Positions 1-11,420 of a stretch of 64,000 nt of DNA are shown here, piece by piece (within the stretch, counting starts at the first letter, position 1; every line of letters begins with the position of its first letter). This DNA is from Todiramphus chloris collaris. Its lineage: Eukaryota > Chordata > Aves > Coraciiformes > Alcedinidae. Position numbers and translations under genes: made by a program. The notes below the pieces were generated by a model that was not told where the DNA came from, did not search any database, and worked only from the letters and a program-made list of their open reading frames with translations. The stretch covers positions 9,974,733-10,038,732 of the forward strand of contig JANVCC010000049.1 in assembly GCA_025345505.1 (NCBI GenBank), written 5' to 3'.

Positions 1-965
1 TGTGAGAAGAAAATAGTACCTACCTCTCTAAGATAGACTTTCAGGTAGTTGTAGAGAGTAATAAATTCTCCCCTCAGCCTCCTTTTCTTCAGACTACATA
101 ACCCCAGTTCCTGCAGCCACTCCTCACAGGACTTGTTCTCCACGCCCCTCACCAGCTTAGCTGCTCTTCTCCGGACCTGCTCCAGCACCTCAACATCTTT
201 CTTGTACCGAGCATTCCAGCCACCCCTCCCCAAGCTTGGTGTGTCACCTGGGGTTGTTATGACACAAGTTCAGGACTTGGCACTTGGTCAGTGTTTTACC
301 CAATGGAGCTTATACCCATCCAGGTCTAGGCCAGCCTGTTTTATCATGAGAATACTGTGGAAAACTGTGTTGAAGGCTTCACGGAAGTCGAGGTAGACGA
401 CATCCACAGCCTTTCCTTCATTATCTGAGTCATATTGTCATAGAAGATCAGGTTCGTCAAGCAGGACCTGCCTTTCAAAAGCCCATGGGCTGACTGGGCC
501 TAATCACCTGGTTGTCCTGTATATGCTGCATAATGGCACTCAAGATGATCTGCTCCATGACCTTTCCTGGCAACAAGGTCAGATTGACAGGCCTGTAGTT
601 CCCCAGTTCCTCCTTTAGATGGGAGTCACATTTGCTACTGTCCAGTCCACTGGGATCTCCCTAGTTAGCCAGGACTGCTGGTAAATGATGGAGAGAGGCT
701 TGGTGAGTTCCAACTCCTTCAATGCTCTTGGATGTAACCCATCTGGCCCTATAGACTTGTGTATGTTTAAGTGGTATAGCAGGTCACTGACTATTCCCTT
801 TTGACTGTGAAGGTCTCATTCTGTCCCCCCTCCTGGTCTCCCAGTGCAGGTGTCTGGTTGTCTAGGAAACAACTAGTTCTACCACTAAAGACTGAGGCAA
901 AGATGGCATTAAGCACCTCAGCCTTTTTCTCATCCCTGTGTTTCCCCATGTATCCAATAAAGGGT
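1..965 (-). mobile_element. CR1 LINE fragment (reverse transcriptase part, cut by window edge)
   Basis: The plus strand carries the reverse complement of CR1 ORF2. Reading the minus strand gives the familiar CR1 order: a lead-in about 'COMPLETED set of ...cohort' spacing, then the fingers region, then the block translating as a degenerate YLDF-KAFNTV and on toward the 3' end at coordinate 1. Stops and frameshifts are frequent, so it is a dead copy. The left end is cut by the window. The right (5') end fades around 965, after the segment equivalent to the endonuclease-RT linker. The short open frames inside it are not genes. Confidence 0.85.
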
Positions 966-1560
966 GTTATTTCATTGAAAACAAAAACAAGATTAACCAC
1001 TGTGTCTATCAGGGCGTAGATGTACACCTTTTGTCACTTAACTGCATCTGTGGTTTCACATCATTTTGTGCTTCCTTTTAAGAATATTGGGTGGACCAGG
1101 AATGAAATCTGTTTGGATTTTTGCATGACCTCTTGGAGAGGAAGACAACCACGAAAACAAAAAAACAACCTGAACCCACCTTCACCATGGGTTAAGCGTT
1201 TTATTTTTTTAAAACAAATTTTCATTTTGCATAGCTACTACAAGACTACAACATGCCTTCCAGAAGAGTGTCCATCAATTTTTTATATTAAATTGAGAAA
1301 ATGAAAGACACAGAAAGAAAGAGAAATACTTTATTTTAAATTAGCATGTGTGCCTTATCTCAATGGAGAATGTTGCACTAGAGTCATGCACAACCTGCCT
1401 GTTGAGAAAGTCGTGGGAATGGGGCAGCTTCTTGGTTGAACAAGTGGAATTTCATCAGTTAGACAATGTCAAAGATAATGAGAAAGAATAACAGAAGTCT
1501 AGAATAAGTTAAATTCCCGTGACAATTTTTAAGAACAGTTCTGTCTTATTAAGAGTAACA
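966..1560. other. Non-coding gap between two CR1 copies
   Basis: AT-rich unique-looking sequence lying between a minus-strand and a plus-strand CR1. I see no coding potential, RNA gene or clear repeat. Confidence 0.5.
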
Positions 1561-2387
1561 AGATGACAGAGGGACCCGGAGAAGTGGGCCCAGGTGAACC
1601 TCATGGGGTTCAATAAGACCAAGTACCGGGTCCTGCACTTGTGTCAGAAAGTCCTCATTATCTTACAGGGTGGGGGATGAGATGACAGAATGCAGCCCTG
1701 TGGAAAAGGATTTGGGGGTTCTGGTAGATGAGAAGCAACCAACAATGAACCAACAATGCACACTTGCAGCCCAAAAGGCCAATCGCATCCTGGGCTGTAT
1801 CAAAAGAAGTGTGGCTAGCAGATCAAGAGAGGTAATTCTGCCACTCTAATCTGGTGACACCCCACCTGGAGTACTGCATCCAAATCTGGAGCCCTCAACA
1901 TAGGAAGGACATGGACCTGATGGAGCAGGTCCAGAAGAAGGCCACGAAGATGATCAGAGGGCTGGAACACCTCTCCTACAAGGACAGGCTGAGGGAGTTG
2001 GGTTTGCTCAGCCTGGAGAAGTGAAGGCTCTGGGGAGACCTTATAGCAGTTTTCCAGTACCTGAAGGAGGCCTCCAAGAAAGCTGAAGAGGGCATGTTTA
2101 CAAGGGCATGTAGAGATAGGATGAGGGGCAATGGTTTTAACCTAGAGAAGGGTAGATTTAGATTAGACATTAGGAAGAAGTTCTTTACTATGAGGGTAGT
2201 GGAACACTGGAACAAGTTGCCCATGGAGATAGTTGAGGCCCCATCTCTGGAGACATGCAAGGTCAGGCTTGATGAGGCTCTGAGCAACCTGATCTAGTTC
2301 AGGATGTCACTCCTTACTACAGGGGCCTTGGACTAGATGACCTTTAGAGATCCCTTCCAATCCAAGGCATTCTATGATTCTATGATG
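1561..2387 (+). mobile_element. CR1 LINE fragment with intact 3' tail
   Basis: Plus-strand CR1 covering the C-terminal part of the reverse transcriptase ORF and the 3' UTR. The thumb-region block (asn-lys-x-lys-cys/tyr-x-val-leu-his-leu) is recognisable near 1600-1640, and the conserved 3' block with the phe-arg-leu-asp-ile-arg-lys motif near 2155-2180. The copy ends in the CR1-specific octamer tail, two and a bit units of ATTCTATG at 2369-2387. It is 5'-truncated, as most CR1 copies are, and interrupted by stops. Confidence 0.92.
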
Positions 2388-3839
2388 ACTCTGAAGTACC
2401 ATGGAGCACTATAGTCTTTACTTCAAAGTGCTTTGCACTGCTCAGATGATTACACTTTCCCTACTAGTCTGTCTTCCAGTCTTTATTGTGCAAAGTCCAA
2501 CATTAAATTTTAACAAAAAAAAAAAAAAAAAACAAACCATGATAAAAAACCTAAACCAAGGTATGGATGATCTCAGATGAGATCAGAAATGAAATAAATG
2601 TATGTGTATGGAGCAAAGCCAGCTTTCAACATAACAATTAAAACCTAAAGGCTCCCACTCAAAGCATTTTGGAAGAGGCTGATGCTAATACAAGTGACAA
2701 AATTCAATCACTGCTGAGAAAGGGCATGTAGCATCACTGTTTCCTCTTGCCTAGTACTCTCACTCTCAACAGGCCTGAGCTCCTGTGCCAATTTCAGCTA
2801 TTCAGCCTTTGACTCTCACTCAACCAGAAGCCATCAGTTTTTTACCAACACAAGATAAAGCTATGTAAGGTCCTAATGTGTTTTCCAAACATGATCAAGT
2901 AGAGTGTCATCATAGGGCACAGTATTTTCACGGGTTCTGGAAAATCCTGCAAGTTAACATTTAGCTGCCTCAAAATATTTCACAACCATGGTACTGTATT
3001 CAACAGGATACAGAGTGTGTCCAAGGGGCTATTTATTATGCCCCCCGGCTCCCCTCACTCTAAGCACAATATAAACCTTGGGTAGCAGAAGAGAAGCACA
3101 CCTGGATTCAAGGCACACCATACAGAGCTTGCTTTTCCCAACAGCAATATAGATATGCCACAACTTAATCCCGTTTGTAACATTATGTAAACAGATGGTT
3201 GCTCATGTGGAGAAAATTCAGTAGCAGGGCACTCAATAATGAATTAAAATTTTCTGTGTATCTGATAATCTGAGGGTGAACAATGATGTAGAATGTTTTT
3301 AGATCTCAAAGAATTATTTATGTTAGCTGAGGTTACAAGAAAGCTATAGAGACTAGAAAAAAAGAGAATAAATGCTGCTGGATGAGCACATATACATAGC
3401 AGCTTTTTTTTTTTTAACAGTCTGGCACAGGAAAATTCATTACTTTGCTCACGCCCCTGTCAGAGGCAAATATTAGTCTAGTTGGACCTTCAGTCTGATA
3501 TCGTCTGGGAGTTATACTCCAGACTCATTCTCCAGGGTTTTCCATTAAGGCCTTTGTCTATATTTTAGATAACAGCAACTGTTTATATTTTCTATTTCCT
3601 CTTATTTTCATTGCAGCTGGTGGTAGGCTTAAGGTCACTGTAACTATGTAATCTGGGGTTTTTTTTTCTGAAATTTTAGATAATTCCTCTTCCCCTTTCT
3701 TTGTTGTATCTTCTGAAGGGAAGTGCATCTCACTAGCACCTCCTTCCAAGCCTGCAGCCATCCCTACAGCTCCTGGATGATCTTCAGAGCACCCCTAGCC
3801 ACCACAGAGCAGATCCTGCACTCTGAGCATCACCCCCCT
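2388..3839. other. Non-coding sequence, no feature recognised
   Basis: Contains A-rich (about 2515-2532) and T-rich (about 3407-3418) tracts and otherwise unique AT-rich sequence. The last 100 bases, about 3740-3839, may be a decayed extension of the neighbouring CR1, but I cannot align them with confidence. Confidence 0.4.
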
Positions 3840-4116
3840 CAACCTGCTGGCCGTGCAGCAGGATGCATCCCAGGATGCACCCCTAATGCATCCCAGGATG
3901 CCATTGGCCTTCTTGACTGAGGGGGCACACTGTTGGCTCATGGTCATCCTGTTGTCCACTTGGACTCCCCAGGTCCTTTCACCCCGAGCTGCCTTCCAAC
4001 AGATTAGCCTCCATCCTGGGGTTGTTATCCCTCAGATACAACACTTTACACTTGCCCTTATTGAATTTCATTAGATTTCTCCCTGCCCAGCTCTCTAGCC
4101 AACACAGGCAGTCAAA
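3840..4116 (-). mobile_element. CR1 LINE fragment, decayed
   Basis: Minus-strand CR1 piece spanning the post-RT block. The minus strand reads the CR1 signature trp-ala-gly-arg-asn-leu-met-lys-phe-asn-lys-gly-lys-cys around 4040-4110, followed by the 'sequential leader plus residues his-leu' block. A short internal duplication of the ATGCATCCCAGGATGC unit sits at about 3861-3902. Both ends are ragged and no octamer tail is present. Confidence 0.75.
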
Positions 4117-4970
4117 CCAGCCAAGAGAGGAAAGGGACTTCTTGCATCCTCCTTGATGCATGCAAACTCATATCCAGCAACCCTGAACCAGTGGAACAAT
4201 GCTGCTCTGGAATAGGGGAGCAATCAGGGTAATGTTGCACAGGAAAGACAATGCAAAAACAGTATGATGGGCCACAGGTCACAGAAAAAATGTCCGCTGC
4301 CAGATCATAGATTTTGAACTTATCATTCTTCCAGACCACTGATGAATTTTAAGTACAATTTATGTAAAAAAAAAATACAGTGTCATCTCACCAGTTCACT
4401 ATGTCAGTCATAACCTAATGACTACTTTATATAATAGCTAGCTAAGACAGAATTTTCTCAAAAGGGGAATACTGGTAAGTAATCCAAGTGGACTGACAGA
4501 GCTGCACATATACATGACTGCAGCCATTTAACTCAGAACCACAAATACATTAAAAGAGCTGAGGAAACACTAGCTTTTTTCTTTGTTTTTCTTTCTTTTT
4601 TGAGAATGAAGGGTCAAAACAACTCCTCCTATGTAGTGCAGTCACATGTAGCTGGTTTGCAGCAGTAAATACTAACCTGTACCTCAAGAGTCATTACTAG
4701 AAAGCAGCAGTGGGAAAAAAAAAATAAAATGACAGAGTAGAAGCCTCAGCTGTTGAAGGACCACATTGCTCCTTGCTGCAGCTTCAGAAAATACCCTGCA
4801 TCATCAAGGTGTGTAGTATGCCCTGCCACTGCTGAGATGTGCATTACAAACACTCTAGTCTGTCCTTTGAGGTATTGACTGAGGCCAGGAATTTACTCAT
4901 CAGCACCTTGTCCTTGTCTAACCTGATCAGGTCTCTCTGCAAGATGTTCACTGCTGATAGCAAAAGCTAA
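4117..4970. other. Non-coding sequence, no feature recognised
   Basis: Unique-looking sequence up to the left arm of an inverted repeat. It has short A/T runs only, and no gene or recognised repeat. Confidence 0.4.
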
Positions 4971-5020
4971 CCTAGAAGGGCAAAGCAGGGTCAGGCAAAA
5001 TGAGACTGCAGAATAGACTG
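4971..5020 (+). repeat. Left arm of a 50-bp inverted repeat
   Basis: Bases 4971-5020, starting CCTAGAAGGGC and ending AATAGACTG, are the reverse complement of 7078-7127 with a single mismatch by eye (49/50). Similarity stops abruptly on both sides of each arm. The arms frame about 2.06 kb that includes a CR1 copy. I see no matching target-site duplication outside the arms, so a classical TIR transposon is not demonstrated. Confidence 0.9.
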
Positions 5021-5120
5021 TCTGACTGACACCTCCTTCTGCTTCCCTCTTCCCTCTGCAGGAGGAATAGACAGCAAAGTCTGCTGCAAGTGTTCAACTA
5101 ATCTCTGTCACCACATAATA

Positions 5121-6825
5121 ATCACAGAATCACAGAATTACTGAGTCTGAAAAAGACCTCTGAGATCATCAAGTCCAGCCAATGACCCAACACCGCTACA
5201 TGGGCTAGACCATGACACATCCAGCCTTTCTTGAAACACATCTAGGGATGGTAACTCCACCACCTCCCTGGGCAGCTCATTCCAATGTGTGATCACCCTC
5301 TCTGTCAGGAAGTGCTGCCTGATATCCAACCTAAACCTCCCGTGGAGCAGCTTCAGGCCATGGCCTCTCATCCTGTCAGTAGTGGCCTGGGAGAAGAGCC
5401 CAACCCCCACATGGCTACAACCTCGCTTCACATAGTTGTAGAGAGTGATAAAGTCCCCCCTGAGTCTCCTCCAGGCTAAACAATCCCAGCTCCCTCAGCC
5501 TCTCCTCATAAGACTTTCCTTCTAGTCCCTTCTCCAGCCTCGTTCCTCTCCTCTGGACTGGTTCCAGCACCTCAACATCCTTCCTGAAGTGAGGGGCCCA
5601 GAACCATACACAGTATTCGAGGTGAGGCCTCACCAGTGCTGAGTACAGGGGGAGAATCACATCCCTAGTCCTGCTGGCCACACTATTCTTAATACAAGCC
5701 AGGGGCCACCTGAGCACACTGCTGGCTCATGTTCAACTGGTTGTCAACCAGCACTCCCAGGTCTCTCTCCACTGGCCTGCTCTCCAGCCACTCCTCCCCC
5801 AGGCTATAGTGCTGCATGGGGTTATTGTGGTCAAAGTGCAGGACCTTGCACTTGGTCTTGTTGAACTTTAAACTGTTGGCCAAGGCCCATCAACCCAGCC
5901 TGTCCAAGTCCCACTGCAGCATCTTCCTACCCTCCATCAGATCAACACTGCCTCCCAGTTTGGTGTCATCTGCAAATTTACTGAGGGTAGACTCAATCCC
6001 CACATCCATGTCATCAATAAAGATGTTGAATAGGACTGGTCTGATCCCAGTACTGATCCCTGGGGTACACCACTGGTCACCGGACGCCAACGGGATGCAG
6101 CACCGTTCACCACCACTCTCTGGGTCTGGCCATCCAACCAGTTTTTAACCCAGCGAAGGGTGCACCTGTCCAAGCTGTGGACTGACAGCTTTTCGAGGAC
6201 AATGCTGTGGGAGACTGTGTTAAAGGCTTTGCTGAAGTCGAGGTAAACCACATCCACAGCCTTCTCCTCATCCGCTAGGCAGGTCACCCAGTCATAGAAG
6301 TATATGAGATTGGTCAGACAGAATCTTCCTTTCCCAAAGTCATGTTGACTAGGCTTGATCGCCTCATTATCTTCTATATGTTGCATGACGGTGCTCAGGA
6401 TGAACCGCTCCATAACCTTGCCAGGCACTGAGGTCAGGCTTTACAGGCCTATAGCTCCCTGAATCCTCCTTCCAGCCCTTCTTGTGGATGGGAGTCACAC
6501 TGGCCAACCTCCAGTCATCTGGGACCTGCCTGGTCAGCCAGGACTGGTGATAAATGATGGAGAGTGGCTTAGCCAGTTCTTCCGCCAGCTCCCGCAGCAC
6601 CCTAGGATGAATCCCATCTGGACCTATGGACTTGTTGGGATCTAAGTGGCACAGCAGGTCACTAACTACTTCCTCCTGAATTACAGGAGGGGTATTCTGC
6701 TCCCCATCCCTGTCTACCAACTCAGGAGCCCAGTTGTCCTAAGGATATCTAGTCTTTTTGTTAAAGAACCATGCAAAGAGAGTGTTAAGCACCTCAGCCT
6801 TTTCCTTATCTTCCGTTACTATGTA
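5121..6825 (-). mobile_element. CR1 LINE, 1.7 kb copy with 3' tail
   Basis: Minus-strand CR1 with its 3' end at 5121, marked by repeated ATTCTGTG octamers seen here as their complement. Going 5' on the minus strand: 3' UTR, the his-phe/arg-leu-asp-ile block near 5330, the conserved '[10 protein letters not shown]' thumb block near 5630, the catalytic phe-ala-asp-asp box near 5965, the tyr-leu-asp-phe-ser-lys-ala-phe box near 6230, and the asp-pro-asn-lys-ser-ile-gly-pro-asp-gly block near 6630. Reading frame shifts between these blocks show it is dead. The 5' end fades at about 6825. Confidence 0.95.
5890..6720 (-). pseudogene. CR1 reverse transcriptase core, frameshifted
   Basis: This is the polymerase core of the CR1 copy at 5121-6825. 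Open segments at 5890-6090, 5937-6428 and 6367-6720 overlap in different frames and together give the fingers-palm region: the Gly-Pro-Asp-Gly block, the YLDF-SKAF motif A box with its catalytic Asp, the Gly-Val-Pro-Gln-Gly-Ser motif B block, and the FADD motif C box. All catalytic aspartates are visible, but the frame is broken at least twice, so no polymerase can be made from this copy. It belongs to a non-LTR retrotransposon and is not a host gene. Confidence 0.85.
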
Positions 6826-7077
6826 ATGATGATAATTATCTGTAATAACAATAATCTGGATGTAAAGCTGCTCCAGCAGTTTGGGTTAATGAATGCCATA
6901 TCTAATACCCACTTTCCTGGAAGCTGTATCAGGCCACTGGCATTACAATGTTTTAAAATGCAAAGAGGAGAGAGAAGCTTGGGAATGTGGAGTCACAGAT
7001 GAGTGTGCTGGCTACCTGTTGGCCACACTCTGGCAACTTGTTAGCAGCTGTGAATCCGTCTTACTAGAATGAAGAAG
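6826..7077. other. Non-coding sequence between CR1 and inverted-repeat arm
   Basis: Unique-looking sequence. No feature recognised. Confidence 0.4.
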
Positions 7078-7127
7078 CAGTCTATTCTGCAGTCTCATTT
7101 TGCCTCACCCTGCTTTGCCCTTCTAGG
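7078..7127 (-). repeat. Right arm of a 50-bp inverted repeat
   Basis: Reverse complement of 4971-5020, differing only at one position by eye (central CTCACC against the expected CTGACC). It could pair with the left arm to form a long stem with a roughly 2-kb loop. Confidence 0.9.
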
Positions 7128-8003
7128 CATTCCTTCAATAGTTCTAATAGACAGAGAGCAGACCTCTCCTTCTTGCCCATAAATGCTAGACACAATGCAA
7201 ATCCACCACTGTTTGTCCCTAAAGTGCTCCAAGACAATCTCCATGTGTTCTCAGGTGCTCCATTACATGCAGAATACCTGATGCTATCACACCAGTATTT
7301 TTAACTAACCAGAAGTTCCTTCATTAAGATTAAATATGATGTTGACTTCACATTTACTCTCCCCAATACATGGTTATTAATTAGCATACTAATTTGTTTA
7401 GTTCTTTAGGAACTGCACACAGTGGAAAACATTCCAAGTTCTCAAATGCAACTCATTGATTAGTCCAAGACATTTAAGAAAGACTAATTGACAAATATAT
7501 CAGAGAAATGACCAATTGGTGAAAAATCCAGCATGATGCATCCTGCCATTCCTTCCTTTGTATAAGATTCTTGAATTAACTGACAACTTGTTTATTCCTT
7601 CTTTTAATTAAGAAAACCACTGAAAACCAGAAGCCTTTGTGGAGGGTGTCTACTCAATTTTATGGTTATGCTTGAAGTGAAATCTACTTCATCTACCTCA
7701 TTAGTTGAAAAATAAGGCAATGAACCTACTCTGCAAACTAGAATATAACACTGGGTCTGAGAGAGGTGATATGGAAACTTAAAAAGCAACTTCATCGCTC
7801 TTCTATTTATTATATGTATTTTTTAAGATTCCTTTCTGATTACATAAATTAAAAGTAACTTCAAGAAACCTGGAAGAGATATGCTGCATACATTTCTCCA
7901 TACAGCATGTAGCAGCCTTTGAAATAGCCTAGTGTCATAATATGTAGACTATATAGAATGCACAGAACACATAAAAAGTGACTCAATATTCAGAATTTGT
8001 TCA
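7128..8003. other. Non-coding sequence, no feature recognised
   Basis: AT-rich and unique-looking. Short open frames here have no recognisable similarity or splice context. Confidence 0.4.
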
Positions 8004-8381
8004 GTCTAGAAAAAAAGAAGGCTACGGGGAGGCCTTATGGTGGCCTTCCAGTATCTGAAGGGGGCCTACAAGAAAGCTGAGGAGGGACTTTTTAGGCTGT
8101 TGGGCAGTGATAGGACTGGAGGGAATGGATTAAAGCTAGAAATAGGTTGATTCAGGTTGGACATTAGGAAGAATTTCTTCCCCACGAGGGTGGTGAGACA
8201 CTGGAACAAGTTGCCCAGAGAGGTGGTGGAAGCCCCATCCTTGGAAGTTTTTAAGCCCAGGCTGGATGGGGCTCTGAGCAACCTGCTCTAGTGGGAGGTG
8301 TCCCTGCCCCTGGCAGGGGGCTTGGAACTAGATGATCTTTAAGGTCCCTTCCAACCCTGACAATTCTATGATTCTATAATT
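8004..8381 (+). mobile_element. CR1 LINE 3' end
   Basis: Short 5'-truncated plus-strand CR1. It starts in the coding end (asp-leu-met/val-ala-phe-gln-tyr-leu-lys-gly block), runs through the leu-asp-ile-arg-lys block near 8155-8180, then the 3' UTR, and ends in ATTCTATGATTCTATAAT at about 8363-8380. This is the typical CR1 octamer tail. One stop-filled copy; non-functional. Confidence 0.93.
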
Positions 8382-8773
8382 ACATCTCCAAGCTGTAATA
8401 CTTTCCCTTCTCAGTCCATAGCCATGAAACTCAGTTACTGTCAGAGGAATTCTGCTGATATGTGAATATTTGCTCTCTTAATCACTGATACTAGTTCATG
8501 TGCTACCATGTTAAACAGAATACAAAACCTACTAAAGCATTTGTATGTGTTTGGATTTCCTGATGTCTAGCTCTCAGAAAACAAGATAAAGCCCACTGTC
8601 CTACTGGCCACTGTGACATCCAGAGTGCTTGCAGGCTGCTGTCAAGAACCATTTTTCAAAGACTACAGCTCAAAGAAAACTAAGACAAAAAATCCCATCT
8701 TACGCAAGGAGCCAGATTTTGTCCTCAGAACCAGTGTGTGTAGCGGTGCAGAGACACTACTTATGACACCAGA

Positions 8774-8828
8774 AAAAAACAGACTCAGGAATAAGGGACG
8801 GGTAAAAAACAGACTCAGGAATAAGGGA
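8774..8828 (+). repeat. Short tandem duplication, 25-bp unit, period 30
   Basis: The 25 bases at 8774-8798 recur exactly at 8804-8828, each starting with six A residues and ACAGACTCAGG and ending ATAAGGGA. It is a local slippage-type duplication in non-coding sequence. Confidence 0.9.
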
Positions 8829-10794
8829 TGGATCTCTAGAGGCTGTCAGTTATAACAGCATTTGCTAATGTTGCAACTGTGTCAAGAGCTTTTCCAGCTG
8901 CTGTCTCATGTTGCCATAAGAACTGAGACGTGTCTAATATACAAGATACCTACCTCCCCTCCCTGTCACAGCTAGAAATAGGTGTAGGACTCTGAACAGC
9001 TTGATGACTGAAGCACATGTGAAGCTGAGGAAGACACATCTGTATTTGGTCAAAGTGGTATGTAGTCATGAATGACAGATTTAACCTGCCTTTCCTCTGT
9101 GCTCTTGCACATACGTTTAATTTACACAAACCATCAAATGATGAGGTTGTTAATGTGCTCTGTTAGTCTTATATCCTAAATGATTTTTCTAGATGCCCAG
9201 AAAATGACATCCACATGTTATGGTGGATTTAATGAGGACCGATACCTTTGACACAATCTCAGTCTTTTTCCTTTGGTTCTCTCAAACATATCTAGTCAGT
9301 CCATGCTCTTGAGCTTCTAGGTATCAAAACAAGTGTTTATGTTCAGGATGAATTATCAAATGGGAGGGAGGACAGACTTTCTGTACTCTGTCCGTCAGCC
9401 CTTCCCCCCTTGCTGTTGGAGTGGCACAGCCCTGGCTGCTTACTTCCACAATCAGTAGCTTGAATAGTACAGAAAAGTGATTTCACAGCAGTCCTGTTCA
9501 AATCAGTCCACTAACTAGTTCCTCTGATTCTCTGTTTTCCCCAAATGGAGCTTTTTCTCCTTCCATCAAAAAGCCTGAAGACAACATGCTTGCTTTGGAC
9601 CAGCCTAGCAAGGGTTACTGAGTTGGCCGAAGGGAGCAGTGCCAGCACTCAACATATGGATCCAGTGGTCTCCTGGTTTCCCTGATGTAACAGCATCTAT
9701 TCTCATTTCTCACAGTAATCCCACAAATCTTCTATGCCTGTTCTGAAATTACAACTTTTGTCAGAAAATCTATTTAGTGCTGTTTGCCTGTGGAGAAGTG
9801 TTTGGGCCATGAACAGCTATTACTGGTGCTCTGATGTAATTGTTCTTCTTCTCTAATTCCCCTTCAGATCAATGGTATTTACTTGTCTCTAAGTATGCAG
9901 CATGCTTTACACCTTTAAATGACCTTAAGTAACTATTTTCTAGGCAGAACAGAAAATCCATTTCCATTAGTTTGCAAATACTCAGAAAGTATGTTTGTAG
10001 GAAGATTACTTACATAAATTCACCCTTTTAGGATCACTGGGTAACCTAGAATTTATGCAAGTGCAGGTCAATCAAATTATTCTGTATTTATATGCTCCCT
10101 TCCAAGCTCCAGAGAACTGGAGTTAAATGTTAAAAATAAAATACGCATGTTGTAATACACAGAAGATCTAGAGATGAAACAATTCTGACAGACTAAAATA
10201 AAAAGCTTTATGCATAAGAACTCAATGGCTAGGTCTGTACCTAAATTATGTATTGATTCAACTCACTGTAGACAAGATATACAAGCCTTGGAATGATGTA
10301 TGCTTGATTAATGTGCTTTAGAAATTAATTTCTGTCTGACTTAATCTTTTAGAAAAGTGAAGAAGTCACATATATATCTGTACATTTTACTTTATAGGAC
10401 AGTAAACCAATTTCTAATAAAATTTGAAAGTAAATAGCATTGTTTCCAAGAAATCATATTGAAATACTTTTCAAATAAAATCTGAAAACAGACTTCAAAA
10501 TTACCTATTAAACACACACATTATGTTGATATGTGGGTATACAAACACGATCAGAGATTCAGAAGGGAACACGATACCCTTTTGTAATACCCAGGGATGG
10601 ACAGTCTTAGCATCATACTGAAAAAAATCAGATTCAGAGTCTCATACAGACAAAAAAGTTGGGTGTGTTTGATAATTTACTCCTTTCAAGTGCTAAAAGT
10701 GATTTTACACTAGAGTGCAGCAGCAGTACCCCATTCCAGCACTAATGCATCAATTCTACTATGGTAGGGGGGAAATAAATAATAAATACCTGTA
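8829..10794. other. Non-coding, presumed receptor-gene intron
   Basis: Lies downstream (minus sense) of the 5-HT2-type coding exon and should be part of its first coding intron. I looked on the minus strand for the next family exon (DRYVAI-type motif, TM3 and ICL2) and did not recognise it here. Confidence 0.4.
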
Positions 10795-10935
10795 CATGTA
10801 GATCTCAAAATGCTTTAAAACAGAGGACATTTTCTCAGGCTAGAGATAGCGAAACTGAGGCATAGAAAGACAAAATGATCCCCCTGATAAATACAAGACA
10901 AATTCAAGTATAAATGCCAACAGTGAAGACTTCTA
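10795..10935 (-). repeat. Ancient CORE-SINE/MIR-like fragment
   Basis: The plus strand has a stretch centred on GCGAAACTGAGGCATAGAAAG (10848-10868), with an upstream ATTTTCTCAGG block. This resembles the reverse complement of the MIR core (CTTTC/TGTGCCTCAGTTTC). The sequence is heavily diverged, so only the family type is suggested. Confidence 0.5.
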
Positions 10936-11414
10936 TTTGAATGCCAAATCTACTAGTGTAAAACTCCTTTCTTAACCACATTATTGCTCAAATCCCAGTG
11001 ATATCAGTGGGACCTCAATGACTGATTCTGACCTGGCTTAGAGTTGGGTGAGTCACAGGCATACTACTAAGATTTTTCGTAAGGACTTCTGTCCTAGATA
11101 ATTTTGGGGCAGTCCAACTGAAAGGTAAAAATCTGACTCTTGCAGTTTCTCTGGGTGGCTTCAACAATAAAAAAAATAACTATGCCAACACCATTCATGG
11201 GTAATTCCCAGAAGCATGGAAACAAGATCTGCTCCCAGCAGAGCATCACCCTCACCTAGCAGGGCATGACCTTCCGCACAGAATCACGTCCAAATCCACG
11301 CCGATCCCTCCTCCTGTGTTAGTAGTACTAACACACAGAAAACCGGGCAAAGCAGATTGCTGCAACCTCATGGGATTCACTGCAAAAGCATATAGTCAAA
11401 GAAGAAAGGAAGCT

Positions 11415-11420
11415 ACTTAC
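11415..11420 (-). other. Splice donor of the 5-HT2-type exon
   Basis: On the minus strand the exon ends TATG and continues GTAAGT, the perfect consensus donor. It follows the first base of a Gly codon, the same site and phase I recall for HTR2 family genes. Confidence 0.9.

Noticed and set aside
4971-7127. Interpretation of the 50-bp inverted repeat as a classical DNA-transposon TIR
   Set aside because: No matching target-site duplication outside the arms and no transposase remnant between them.
1-11400. Search for the next 5-HT2 exon (TM3 and DRYVAI region) on the minus strand
   Set aside because: Nothing recognisable was found by eye; it is probably beyond the left edge, though a short diverged exon could have been missed.
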